From contig JAFAZK010000280.1 in assembly GCA_019239825.1 (NCBI GenBank), positions 28,214-92,213 of the forward strand: 64,000 nucleotides of DNA, in the 5' to 3' direction. Numbering within the stretch: position 1 is the first letter of the stretch; each line of letters begins with the position of its first letter. The translations under genes and the position numbers were made by a program. The DNA is from Verrucomicrobiota bacterium. GTDB lineage: Bacteria; Verrucomicrobiota; Verrucomicrobiia; Chthoniobacterales; JAFAMB01. Shown piece after piece: positions 7,706 through 16,007 of this stretch. The notes beneath the pieces were generated by a model that saw nothing but the letters and a program-made list of their open reading frames with translations, had not been told where the DNA came from and did no database searches.

Positions 7706-9151
7706 CTATTCTACGGTGATTTCTCGGACGTAGATATTCACCTGGCCGTCGGCGCCTTTTCGAACATCCTCGATCTGGAAGGGACGATCGTTCAATCTGG
7801 CGACCGGATCTCCTTCCTTAGGAACATTGCCACCTTTCGGAAACTCTACGATAATTCGGATGCTCGCACCCGGCGCGTTGTTTGACTCGGATTTCGGCCG
7901 TAGGACGGCGCGATTCTCTCGGGCCGCAGTAACCGTGAACTCGCCTTTGAGGTAGATCGGCTCTGTGCCGATTCCTTTGTCGGCCAGCTCAGCAGTTTGG
8001 CTTACATCGAACAATCGGCCTCTTGGCATCAAACCAGGTTTAAAAAGTTGCCAGCTTCCAATTCGGTTACCCGCTCCGGGACTGGCTGAAGCGGCCAAAA
8101 AGGGTTGAGGAGTGGTTTCAGCAACCGCCGGGGCAGTCGGAGTCGGTGTAGCGGTAGGACGATTCGCCGGTGTTGCGGCTACGACCAGTTGTTTCGGGGT
8201 AGGGCTGGCGTGAGGCTGCTTCGCCAACAGAGCGGGCGTCGGAGTTGACACCGGTGCAGCGCGCAAGGCGGCCACCAAAGTAGGATTGTTAGAGACCGAG
8301 GCGCTAGGAGAAGCGTTACTCGGTGAAACTTTATTGGAAGGAGTGTTCGTCGATGCCACCTGCGAGCCGGCAGCTCGCCGATATTGGGCAAACCTGGTTT
8401 CGGCCGCTTCAAACTGGTTGTTGCTCACTAAGGGTAATCCGGCCTTTACGTAAAGGGCCGCAGGAGGTTCAAGCTGGAAGCTGCTCCCACTCTGGCCGTA
8501 GGAAGAGTAAAGCAACGGCATACAGGTGAATAGCAGACGTCCGCCGCCTAGGTTCGTGATATGAACGATAGCGGTCAGGTCAAACGACCGTCGCAATTCC
8601 AACCCTAGCCCGGTGACCAACACCCGCTGCATGCTGGCTAGCTGTTCTTTTGGTCCCGGGAAGACCGCTTCCACGTAAATCGTGGGGACGTCGTTTGATT
8701 GCGCCAACGCCACTACCCCGCTGCCGAAGTATTGATTTTCGCTCATCGGGAAGGCATCCAGAACCGTGTATTTTCCGGTTATATACGGAACTTTGCCTAC
8801 TTGGTGGTCATAGTTGCGCAGGAACGATCGAATCAGGTTATTGCTTTCTTCTTGGAGACCAGTGGCAGTCATTGCTCCGTAACGCTCCAGCAGTTTGTCG
8901 GATCCCAGGAATTCTCCGGCTGGAGCAGCCGTTAATTCGAAGCGTTTCGGCGGCACCACCTTGTTGAGCTTAGCCAGTAGCTGGTAGTTGAAGGGTTGTT
9001 CCGGGTGATCGAAGACGTAGAAAGTTCCGATCCAGCAAACAACGGCTACACCGCAAAGCAGCAGGATGACTACCGTCCAACCGAAAAGACCGTCCGAGCC
9101 CTCAGGTGGGGGCAGACGTCCTCGTGAGCGCCCGAGCTCTACTGCTTTCAT
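7706..9151 (-). CDS. Single-pass membrane protein with Ser/Thr/Pro-rich linker, unknown function
   Basis: 481 residues. One transmembrane segment near residues 24-46 (GWTVVILLLCGVAVVCWIGT) puts the bulk of the protein outside the cytoplasm. A conserved-looking globular part follows (about 50-230). Then comes a long low-complexity region rich in Ala, Pro, Ser and Thr (about 250-350, with TPTPALLAKQPHASPTP and TATPTPTAPA), and a C-terminal domain of about 110 residues that looks all-beta. I recognise no family. It is convergent with the flavoreductase and upstream of, and codirectional with, nothing obviously related. Confidence 0.6.
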   Translation of the reverse strand: MKAVELGRSRGRLPPPEGSDGLFGWTVVILLLCGVAVVCWIGTFYVFDHPEQPFNYQLLAKLNKVVPPKRFELTAAPAGEFLGSDKLLERYGAMTATGLQEESNNLIRSFLRNYDHQVGKVPYITGKYTVLDAFPMSENQYFGSGVVALAQSNDVPTIYVEAVFPGPKEQLASMQRVLVTGLGLELRRSFDLTAIVHITNLGGGRLLFTCMPLLYSSYGQSGSSFQLEPPAALYVKAGLPLVSNNQFEAAETRFAQYRRAAGSQVASTNTPSNKVSPSNASPSASVSNNPTLVAALRAAPVSTPTPALLAKQPHASPTPKQLVVAATPANRPTATPTPTAPAVAETTPQPFLAASASPGAGNRIGSWQLFKPGLMPRGRLFDVSQTAELADKGIGTEPIYLKGEFTVTAARENRAVLRPKSESNNAPGASIRIIVEFPKGGNVPKEGDPVARLNDRPFQIEDVRKGADGQVNIYVREITVE

Positions 9152-9185
9152 TGGTAGTTAGCTGATTCTGGGACGGTATAGAAAA

Positions 9186-9524
9186 TCAGCGTTTCTCCCC
9201 GGAGACTTCGAATGAACTTCCACAACCACAACTGCGGACAACGTTAGGATTATCGATTTTAAAACCTGAGCCGGTCAACCCATCCGTAAAGTCCACGGTT
9301 GATCCATGCAAGTACGCGGCGCTCTTCGGGTCGATGAGTACAGATACTCCGTTGCTTTCGATCCGATGGTCATCCGCTTTGGGGTAATCAAACTGCATGC
9401 CGTATTGCTGACCGGCACAGCCTCCATCTTCGACAAAGATGCGTAACCCCTTGTCACTGTAGCTCGGATCTTCCGAGACCAGCTCTTGGAGGTGCCGAAT
9501 AGCTGCTTGAGTGACCGTAATCAT
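9186..9524 (-). CDS. Iron-sulfur cluster assembly/carrier protein (IscA/ErpA/HesB family)
   Basis: 112 residues, the standard length for an A-type Fe-S carrier. The three invariant cysteines are present: Cys36 in EDGGCAGQQYGM, and Cys99 and Cys101 in the C-terminal SCGCGSSF. These ligate a transferred [2Fe-2S] or [4Fe-4S] cluster between subunits. FTDGLTGSGFKIDNPN is the conserved segment before the CGC motif. No other isc/suf genes are adjacent, so which system it serves is open. Confidence 0.92.
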   Translation of the reverse strand: MITVTQAAIRHLQELVSEDPSYSDKGLRIFVEDGGCAGQQYGMQFDYPKADDHRIESNGVSVLIDPKSAAYLHGSTVDFTDGLTGSGFKIDNPNVVRSCGCGSSFEVSGEKR

Positions 9525-9598
9525 GGCTATGTCCTAACTTAAACGGTAAGTCCCTACGACGTCAACGGCGGGAGAGGGGGAGAGGAGAGAAGCTAAAA

Positions 9599-9742
9599 GT
9601 GATTGGTGATTCGTGATTGGTGGGCGGGCTGTCTGCGTTTTCAACAGGAACAGGTGCCGCACAGCAACGTCCTGACGTACACAGACCTCTCCTGCTGCTT
9701 CTGACGTCGGACCTCCCCACCAATCACGAATCACCAATCACG
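9599..9742. repeat. Long inverted repeat of ATTGGTGATTCGTG units
   Basis: The left arm GTGATTGGTGATTCGTGATT(GGTGGG) starts at 9599. Its near-perfect reverse complement (CCACCAATCACGAATCACCA, then ATCAC) ends at about 9742. The arms are about 26 bp with a loop of roughly 90 bp. It sits between the divergently transcribed IscA-type gene and mutL, so it is not simply a terminator. A fragment of the same motif (GTGAGAAGTGATTGGTGAG) appears at 23669. Confidence 0.75.
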
Positions 9743-9797
9743 TTCGACTCCCCGCCCTCCCGTTGTGCAACATCCCATACTGCGGTAGCCTAACAAA

Positions 9798-11672
9798 ATG
9801 GGTCGGATCGCTTTGCTTCCGGACGAAGTCGCTTCACAAGTGGCGGCGGGCGAGGTCGTGGAGCGGCCAGCTTCGGTGGTAAAGGAGCTGGTCGAAAACA
9901 GTCTGGACGCGGGAGCGACCAGGATTGAAATCGCCATCGCCAGAGGCGGCGCCAGCCTGGTGCGCGTAGTGGACAACGGCTTTGGCATGGATCGGGACGA
10001 TGCTCTCTTAAGTTTGGAGCGCCACGCCACCAGTAAGATTCGGACCGGCAATGACCTTGCAAACATTCATACGCTTGGTTTTCGGGGAGAAGCTTTGCCA
10101 AGCATCGCCAGCGTTTCTCGCTTTCGCTTGGCCACTCGTCCTAACGATGCGATCGAAGGAACAGAGATCCTGGTCAATGGTGGAAAGATAGATAGTGTCC
10201 GGGCCTGTGGCGAAGCGCCGGGGACTTTGGTCGAAGCCAAACATCTCTTCTACAATCTGCCGGCTCGGCGGAAATTCTTACGCACGGAGAACACGGAAGC
10301 CAGCCACGTTCAACATCAGTTGATGCTGCAAGCGCTGGGGCATCCAGAGGTCGGTTTTGTACTTTTGCGGGACCAAGCGGTGATTTTTCAGTTACCCCCA
10401 ACCCGGTCGTTGGCGACCCGCATTTCTGATCTGCGAGGCGACCAGATCATGAAACAGGTAGTCGAGATCGAGCCCACCACCGTCGACGGGATCTCGATTC
10501 GCGGATTTTTAGGTAAAGCGGGCGTCAGCCGGCCAACCCGAGCGGAACAGATCATGTTTGTTAATGGGCGGGCGGTCGACAATCTGACCATCCAACACGC
10601 TTTACGGGAGGGTTATCACACCGCGTTGATGAAAGGGCAGTATCCCCTGGTGTTTCTCTTTCTGGATCTGGATCCAGCGGACGTTGACGTTAATGTGCAC
10701 CCGGCCAAGCGGGAAGTCCGGTTTCGCAATCCGGATGTGATTCGCCAGTCTTTGGCAGAAACGGTTCGGAAAACGCTCGACTCAGACCGCGGCAATTGGA
10801 GTCGGGCATTTGCCAGTCCGCGATCATCCCCATTACTGGATGTTGCAGACTTCGCCCCTTCTCCTCCTGTAGCTTCGTCGGCGAGGGCCGAATCTGTGGC
10901 GCCACTCGTGCCTCTGGTGGAGCAGTTCGCGTTGCGGAAAGATTGGCACGAGTTTTCACAACCACAGCAAAAAGAAGACGGATTAGCATCCCCACAGATT
11001 TATCGCTCGGAAACGGCGATACCGGTTTCTCATGGCAGCAAAACCGAGGCCCATTCGACGAGGATCCCACCGGACGGTAGGGAAACCCCGAGCTCAGAGT
11101 TCCGCTTGCTCGGTGTGTTAGGGAAACTCTACATCCTCATGGAGAATGAAGAGGGACTAGTTCTGGTGGATCAGCACGCCGCTCATGAACGCATTCTATT
11201 CGAGCGTCTGCGCCGCGAAACCGAAACCGCCGGTGTCCCCTGTCAACGGCTGCTCATTCCGATCGTGTTAAGGCTGCCGCCAAAAGATCACGATTGGCTG
11301 CTGCTAAATGCGCCCAGCTTGCAGAAAATGGGGTTTTCGGTTGAACCTTTTGGCGAGTCGACGTTGAAAATCGATGGGATTCCGCAGTTTTTGCGGATAG
11401 AAGATCCTGCAAATACCATCCGCCAGCTCGTGGATGAGCTTCGTTCTCTCACCTCTAGCACCTCGCGTCTTCGCCTGGGCGAAGACGTCATAGCAAAGAC
11501 AGTTTGTCGGTACGCAGTGAAAGCCAATGATCAGCTTCACGCTGCCGAAATTGGTCAATTGGTTAAGGACCTCTTGGCTTGCGAGTTACCTTATTGCTGC
11601 CCACATGGACGCCCCACCATGATCCAGATCGGTTATTCAGAGTTGGAGAAGAAGTTTGGTAGGAAAGTGTGA
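9798..11672 (+). CDS. mutL: DNA mismatch repair protein MutL (endonuclease type)
   Basis: A 624-residue MutL that couples MutS mismatch recognition to strand removal. The N-terminal GHKL ATPase shows ELVENSLDAGATRIEI, RVVDNGFGM and LGFRGEALPSIASV. The end of the ATPase half carries DVNVHPAKREVRFRN. A variable linker (about 330-430) is followed by the dimerisation domain with LVDQHAAHERILFE. That fits the DQHA-x2-E-x4-E metal site of nicking MutL proteins, so this enzyme probably cuts the daughter strand itself and does not need MutH. The C-terminal CPHGRPTMIQ motif also belongs to that site. No mutS is in the window. Confidence 0.97.
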   Translation: MGRIALLPDEVASQVAAGEVVERPASVVKELVENSLDAGATRIEIAIARGGASLVRVVDNGFGMDRDDALLSLERHATSKIRTGNDLANIHTLGFRGEALPSIASVSRFRLATRPNDAIEGTEILVNGGKIDSVRACGEAPGTLVEAKHLFYNLPARRKFLRTENTEASHVQHQLMLQALGHPEVGFVLLRDQAVIFQLPPTRSLATRISDLRGDQIMKQVVEIEPTTVDGISIRGFLGKAGVSRPTRAEQIMFVNGRAVDNLTIQHALREGYHTALMKGQYPLVFLFLDLDPADVDVNVHPAKREVRFRNPDVIRQSLAETVRKTLDSDRGNWSRAFASPRSSPLLDVADFAPSPPVASSARAESVAPLVPLVEQFALRKDWHEFSQPQQKEDGLASPQIYRSETAIPVSHGSKTEAHSTRIPPDGRETPSSEFRLLGVLGKLYILMENEEGLVLVDQHAAHERILFERLRRETETAGVPCQRLLIPIVLRLPPKDHDWLLLNAPSLQKMGFSVEPFGESTLKIDGIPQFLRIEDPANTIRQLVDELRSLTSSTSRLRLGEDVIAKTVCRYAVKANDQLHAAEIGQLVKDLLACELPYCCPHGRPTMIQIGYSELEKKFGRKV

Positions 11673-11675
11673 GAG

Positions 11676-11940
11676 TCGGTGCGACCTGGAGGGGAGCCGC
11701 TTTATAATATGGCTCGACTGCCGGCGACATTTTCTCTTACACCGTTTGCGACCGGAAAATGTGAAAGCAGGCGGCTTGCGAGCATTACCCAGCGTGTGTT
11801 TCTGCCAAATGTTTTCACGTTGGATCGACCAGGGCCCAAACGATAAGACTGCCACGCCTCGAAACATTCTCGGGAGCCGCCTATTGCCGAACCATTGAGC
11901 TGCTATGTTTTAAAGCGGCTCCCCTCCAGCCGCGTCGGCT
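11676..11940. repeat. Palindromic intergenic element, family A, copy 1
   Basis: Fills the gap between mutL and the convergent small membrane gene. Left arm CCTGGAGGGGAGCCGCTTTA begins at 11685 and the right arm TAAAGCGGCTCCCCTCCAG ends at 11929. The flanking AGTCGGTGCGA and CCGCGTCGGCT extend the palindrome. Internal relics AGGCGGCTTGCGAGC and CGGGAGCCGCCTATTG match the inner arms of longer copies. It has no coding capacity of its own. Confidence 0.8.
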
Positions 11941-11955
11941 GACTTCTCCCTTTTG

Positions 11956-12315
11956 CTACGCCTTCTTCCCCATTTTCCTGGCTAGTAAAGCGATCAAGGC
12001 TGGTTTAGCGACTGTCCACGCAACGGACCAAAGTTGTCCCGCTACCGTGCCGGCAAAGCTTTTACCGGGAGGCCGGACGCGACCGCCGTGTTTATCGATA
12101 TAGATCTTTTTCGTTCGCCGTGGTAGCCGCGATAGTACCCAACCGAAGAACGCCATGAAGCTTAGCCAAACCCAACGGTTTTTTTGCCAAGCCACCGAAA
12201 AACGGTGTTGGAAGTTGAGCTGACCTTGCAGGCCGGTCGTAGCGCCGGCCAGATCACCTCGGGTTCTCTCCAGTTCCTCGATTATTCGACGTTTCTCGTC
12301 GTTGACCGGAGCCAT
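11956..12315 (-). CDS. Small membrane protein, DUF3618-like N-terminus
   Basis: 119 residues. The N-terminal EKRRIIEELERTRGDLAGA resembles the charged helix found in DUF3618-type membrane proteins. One hydrophobic segment (RWVWLSFMAFFGWVLSRL, about 47-64) and a second amphipathic one near the C-terminus (WTVAKPALIALLARKM) indicate a membrane protein. The start codon lies inside the 3' end of the upstream holin-like gene (34 bp overlap). It is the last gene of a three-gene unit that resembles DUF883/YqjD-YqjE-YqjK clusters of other bacteria. The function of those clusters is not settled; a role in envelope or stress physiology is a guess. Confidence 0.6.
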   Translation of the reverse strand: MAPVNDEKRRIIEELERTRGDLAGATTGLQGQLNFQHRFSVAWQKNRWVWLSFMAFFGWVLSRLPRRTKKIYIDKHGGRVRPPGKSFAGTVAGQLWSVAWTVAKPALIALLARKMGKKA

Positions 12316-12701
12316 TCTCGATCCTTTTGCAACTCATCTAGGGTCATACGGAACATCGGCCGGATTACTCGGTAGCGGAGGATAATCGCCGCAATCAAAC
12401 TTCCGGCTAGCAGAATTCCAGCGCAGAGCAGGGCCCCCCAGCCCCATTCCCAATGGAGTATCGTGATGATCAGATACAGCAGAAAGACTGCAAACATCAC
12501 CAGAAAGCCTGCAAATAACACCAACACACCCGTTACCAGGAGGCCGATAATTAACAGGTGTAATCCGGCTTCCTTAGCTTCCAGTCCCAAGAGCTGGAAC
12601 CGGAGTTCCAGATAACGAAGAAACGCCGCGACCCAGTCTTTAACCGAGTCGGCAGTCGATGAGCGCTCCGATTCAGCGCCAACCGGAGCATCTGAACTCA
12701 T
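12282..12701 (-). CDS. Holin-X superfamily III membrane protein (DUF1469/YqjE-like)
   Basis: 139 residues with two long hydrophobic helices (LHLLIIGLLVTGVLVLFAGF plus following residues, and WGALLCAGILLAGSLIAAII). These are flanked by an N-terminal amphipathic helix and a charged C-terminus (TLDELQKDREWLR). This is the layout of the Actinobacterial holin-X/DUF1469 family, to which E. coli YqjE belongs. The name does not imply phage lysis. It lies three bases downstream of the DUF883-like gene and overlaps the next gene, which supports one operon. Confidence 0.72.
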   Translation of the reverse strand: MSSDAPVGAESERSSTADSVKDWVAAFLRYLELRFQLLGLEAKEAGLHLLIIGLLVTGVLVLFAGFLVMFAVFLLYLIITILHWEWGWGALLCAGILLAGSLIAAIILRYRVIRPMFRMTLDELQKDREWLRSTTRNVE

Positions 12702-12704
12702 AGA

Positions 12705-13031
12705 TTATTTGCGAAGAAACAGACCGAGCAGAAAACCGGCGCCTAACGCCATCAGTATCGCCTTGGTTGGGTTCTCTCGCACGTACGCTTCTCCTTCGCT
12801 CTGCCAAAATTTTGCCTTTGAACGAGCGTCTGACCACGCCGTTTCTGCCGCTCCGCGAAATTCGTGAGCTCTAGCCTCTGCCGCCGCCTTGAGCTCGTCC
12901 GCCTTTTTCTCCGCGGCTTTCCGGATTTCGTCGGCCTTGGCGCTAGCCGCAGTTTTTAAATCGTCAGCCGCAGCTTTCAAATGTTCTTTTGATTTGCCCG
13001 CTGCCGCATCTGGGTCTGGACTGGTTTCCAT
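12705..13031 (-). CDS. DUF883/ElaB/YqjD-like membrane-anchored helical protein
   Basis: About 108 residues from the ATG at 13031; an in-frame TTG at 13043 would add four. The middle is a long Ala/Lys/Glu-rich amphipathic helix built of 11-residue-like repeats (KADEIRKAAEKKADELKAAA). It ends in the typical DUF883 tail: VRENPTKAILMALGAGFLLG and a terminal LFLRK. E. coli YqjD and ElaB are inner-membrane ribosome-binding proteins of stationary phase. A similar job here is inference. It is the first gene of the three-gene unit. Confidence 0.75.
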   Translation of the reverse strand: METSPDPDAAAGKSKEHLKAAADDLKTAASAKADEIRKAAEKKADELKAAAEARAHEFRGAAETAWSDARSKAKFWQSEGEAYVRENPTKAILMALGAGFLLGLFLRK

Positions 13032-13226
13032 AGTTCGTGCCAAAATTAAGTCTTCTAAGTGGAGAGTGGATTAACCTCTGAACTATAAAACACTCTCGGG
13101 TTTTAATCTCGAAAATCAACCTTTCGACACGTCTTAGGCTTGCTCAAGGCGGGCCTTCCGACAAGGCCAAGGCCAGCGCGTGGCGAGGGGTTATATTTGT
13201 TTCGGCGCAGGCTCCTGATTCCGGTC

Positions 13227-13445
13227 TTATGTTTCCCGGAAAATAATTCGAGCTTTACTCATATCGTAAGGGGAAATCTCAATTTCCACTTTGTCACCGG
13301 GGACGATGCGGATGAAATTTTTCCGCATTTTTCCGCTGATATGGGCGAGAACCTTCTGGCCGTTTGGCAGCGTCACCCGAAACATCGTATTGGGTAGGAC
13401 TTCAGTGATCGTGCCTTGGATAACCAGAGGTTCCTCCTTAGGCAT
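13227..13445 (-). CDS. infA: Translation initiation factor IF-1
   Basis: A 72-residue S1/OB-fold protein starting [20 protein letters not shown]. It carries the canonical [20 protein letters not shown] and [20 protein letters not shown] and ends RIIFRET. IF-1 occupies the ribosomal A site during initiation. The ATG at 13445 gives exactly the usual length. An upstream in-frame start at 13463 would add six residues not found in the family. It is monocistronic here and not next to rpmJ or secY as in many bacteria. Confidence 0.96.
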   Translation of the reverse strand: MPKEEPLVIQGTITEVLPNTMFRVTLPNGQKVLAHISGKMRKNFIRIVPGDKVEIEISPYDMSKARIIFRET

Positions 13446-13668
13446 ACGTGAAATTGTCTTCACAAGCTGCAGTTTTCAAACGAGATACGCGCGGCCGGTA
13501 AAAAAACCGAGGAGGTAGGAGCTAGAATCTAGGAGCTAGGAGTGACGCTGCGTCACCAGGCGCAAAGCGAACCGACGGGGATCTGACATATAAGTTCCCT
13601 AGGTCCTATAGGTGCTATTCGGTAGCAGGGATCAGAAATGCCTCATGTCCCCAATTCCCACCCAACTC

Positions 13669-14280
13669 CTAACCCCCTTGGAACTTCAGCACCCCGAACC
13701 GTTCCGGTAGATGGAAAGTACCGCTAAAGGTAGGCGACCAAGCCGAGAGCTCACGAGGCTGATCTTTTGGATGTTCGATCCGGCAAAAGTTAATACGCCA
13801 CCGGGAAGCGTCACATTCGCCCATGCTTTTGAAAGGGAGAGCCAGTCCTGCCACCCATCCGTAAGCCAACAAACCCGTTGCTGTACGAAGTCCTTCGCAG
13901 TTCCAGGCGAAATCCTTTCGCATCCCGCTCCGAACCCGTCGTATAAAAACGTCTAATACCGTATTCAACGGATTAACCTCGAACTCGAAGTAACAATCCA
14001 GATCGCCGAAGGGATCAATAAAGATCTCGACCACATCTTGTTCCCAGAGCGGATCATCCCGTTTGGTGAGGGTTGCCCACGGGTCTGGATCTTGGCAAAC
14101 GAAAAGGACCAGGAGCTCGTCTCGATGCCAAGCGACGCGGATTTCGGTTCCCCAGACCGGCGGCCGGCCGCTCCTGTTATCTAACAGAAAAACGCGGCTG
14201 GCCTTAGACCAACAACCGGCAAGTGCATCTAAGGACGAACCGTCCCAGGCCTCGGTGTGAGGGCAGATAACCGCCGGCAT
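13669..14280 (-). CDS. CBM9-like carbohydrate-binding protein
   Basis: About 203 residues from the ATG at 14280. The pattern WGTEIRVAWHRDELLVLFVC, then DDPLWEQDVVEIFIDPFGD, YFEFEVNPLNTVLD and SMGECDASRWRINFCRIE is that of the family 9 carbohydrate-binding-module-like domain (CBM9-like, as in DOMON/endoxylanase-associated proteins). These are jelly-roll domains seen as stand-alone proteins in Verrucomicrobia and Bacteroidetes. No signal peptide is seen from this start. A longer frame up to 14340 reads into an intergenic repeat (CACCACAAAGGCACAAAG), so I reject it. The ligand is unknown. Confidence 0.75.
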   Translation of the reverse strand: MPAVICPHTEAWDGSSLDALAGCWSKASRVFLLDNRSGRPPVWGTEIRVAWHRDELLVLFVCQDPDPWATLTKRDDPLWEQDVVEIFIDPFGDLDCYFEFEVNPLNTVLDVFIRRVRSGMRKDFAWNCEGLRTATGLLAYGWVAGLALPFKSMGECDASRWRINFCRIEHPKDQPRELSAWSPTFSGTFHLPERFGVLKFQGG

Positions 14281-14319
14281 GCTGGTCTGTTGGTCTGGCG
14301 ATATCACCGTTAAAATCAG

Positions 14320-14436
14320 AGTTTCACCACAAAGGCACAAAGAACACAGAGGTTAAGAGGAAGAGATTTTTTAAAAGCCTCGATCTCCAAGCTCTCTGTT
14401 TCTCTGTCGTGCAAACATGCGGCCTTCGTGGTGAAT
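14320..14436. repeat. Inverted repeat, ACCACAAAGGCACAAAG type
   Basis: Between carA and the CBM9-like gene the sequence begins TTTCACCACAAAGGCACAAA (14321) and ends with the imperfect complement GCGGCCTTCGTGGTGAATTT (about 14420-14439). Internal matches are CACAGAGG and CTCTGTTTCTCTG. It can form a hairpin and may terminate carA transcription. Repeats of this wording are common between genes in Verrucomicrobia, from general knowledge. Confidence 0.55.
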
Positions 14437-15615
14437 TTATTTTCCCGCCTTCGTTTCGGCGATCAGCTTGCGAAATTGATCGAAAAAGTAGGTGGCGTCA
14501 TGTGGCCCCGGCGCAGCCTCCGGATGGTATTGCACACTGAACACAGGATGGTTTCGGTCGCGTAGACCCTCAACCGTGCCGTCGTTCAGGTTGATGTGGG
14601 ATACTTCCACGTCGGAAGGTAATGAATCCGGATCCACAGCGAACCCGTGATTCTGTGAGGTAATCGCTACTTTCCCGGTGGCCAGATCTTTGACCGGCTG
14701 ATTCCCTCCCCGGTGACCGAACTTCAGTTTAAATGTTTTCCCACCGTAGGCATAACCCAGTAACTGGTGGCCGAGACAGATCCCAAAGATAGGGCATCTG
14801 CCGACCAATTCGCTGAGTTCTTTGTGAATGTAGGTCAGCGGCGCAGGATCTCCCGGGCCATTGGATAGGAAGACGCCATCCGGCTTCAAACTCAACACCT
14901 CTTTAGCTGTGGTTCCGGCCGGCACTACCCGCACTCCGAACCCATGTTGGCGCAGCCGGCGCAGGATGTTGGTTTTAATACCGTAATCGTAAGCAACGAT
15001 ATTATGCTGCTTCGGGGGTAACGATTTGAAGGCTTGACCGTTTTCTTCGATCTCTGCGGTGTCGGCGCCCTTTATCAAAGTCCATTCCCGGCTCAAACGA
15101 TCTTCTGGGTCCCATTCGAATGCCTCAGGCGTTGTGACCTCTCTAACAAAATCAGCGCCAATCATCGGCGGGGCATTGCGAGCCGCGGCGACCGCGTCTG
15201 CAGGAGATAGAGCTTCGTCTGTCAGGCAGGCCCGCATCGCTCCGCGAACCCGTAGATGCTTGGTGAGGGCTCGAGTATCCACCCCTTGGATCGCAGGGAT
15301 CTTCCAACGCTTCAGATATTCGTCGAGCGACCCTGCTGAGCGCCAATTGCTGGTTATGGGCGATAATTCTCCTACCACAAACCCGCGGACGTGCGGTTCA
15401 CTGCTCTCGTTGTCGAGGTCGTTTGTTCCGTAATTGCCGATCAGCGGATAGGTCATCGTGACGATTTGACCGCGGTAGGAGGGATCCGTCAGGACTTCCT
15501 GGTAACCCGTCATCGACGTGTTAAAACAGATCTCGCCGACAGTGGTGCCGGACGCGCCGAACGAGTCCCCGCTGAAGGTCCGCCCATCTTCTAGAGCGAT
15601 TAAAGCCTGCTTCAT
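14437..15615 (-). CDS. carA: Carbamoyl-phosphate synthase small subunit
   Basis: 392 residues from the ATG at 15615 (MKQALIALEDGRTFSGDSFG); an in-frame TTG at 15627 would add only four. It releases ammonia from glutamine for carbamoyl phosphate synthesis by CarB (arginine and pyrimidine pathways). The N-terminal CPSase domain has EICFNTSMTGYQEVLTDPSY. The class I glutamine amidotransferase domain carries the nucleophile elbow FGICLGHQLLGYAYGGK and the His/Glu pair in VQYHPEAAPGPHD. carB is not adjacent in this window. Confidence 0.97.
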   Translation of the reverse strand: MKQALIALEDGRTFSGDSFGASGTTVGEICFNTSMTGYQEVLTDPSYRGQIVTMTYPLIGNYGTNDLDNESSEPHVRGFVVGELSPITSNWRSAGSLDEYLKRWKIPAIQGVDTRALTKHLRVRGAMRACLTDEALSPADAVAAARNAPPMIGADFVREVTTPEAFEWDPEDRLSREWTLIKGADTAEIEENGQAFKSLPPKQHNIVAYDYGIKTNILRRLRQHGFGVRVVPAGTTAKEVLSLKPDGVFLSNGPGDPAPLTYIHKELSELVGRCPIFGICLGHQLLGYAYGGKTFKLKFGHRGGNQPVKDLATGKVAITSQNHGFAVDPDSLPSDVEVSHINLNDGTVEGLRDRNHPVFSVQYHPEAAPGPHDATYFFDQFRKLIAETKAGK

Positions 15616-15703
15616 TTTCGGCGGCAAATATGGGGGTGGTAAGAGAGGAGTTCAAGGGCGGGGAGAGCAGGATTCAGGAGCCAGGAGGCGTTGGGTTTGG
15701 TGC

Positions 15704-16003
15704 GCGTGCCGCCTGGAGGGGAGCCGCTTTTGAATTTTGCCCGTAACCTGAGCTGATCGGGCAAATAAGTGGCGCCCTAGGGGTTGCTTGTTCAGCAGGC
15801 GGCTCCCGCGAACGCCTGCTGATGTCCCTACAACCCACTGCGATTCACTTCGCTCTATACCAAATACGACGCGATAGGGCCAAATCGCACGGTGAGACGT
15901 TCGAGGGAGCCGCCTGCTTCTCCCGCCAGGCAAACTTCGCCCGGCGGAGGGCTCCGATCGCATGCGTTCAAATTAGCATCGGCGAAAGCGGCTCCCCTCC
16001 AGG
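15704..16003. repeat. Palindromic intergenic element, family A, copy 2
   Basis: Left arm GCCTGGAGGGGAGCCGCTTT begins at 15711 and the right arm AGCGGCTCCCCTCCAGG ends at 16003. The inner pair is AGGCGGCTCCCGCGAACGCC (about 15800) and GACGTTCGAGGGAGCCGCCT (about 15896). It occupies most of the 380-bp gap between carA and the glycosylase gene and ends five bases before the latter's stop codon. Confidence 0.82.
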
Positions 16004-16007
16004 GTGT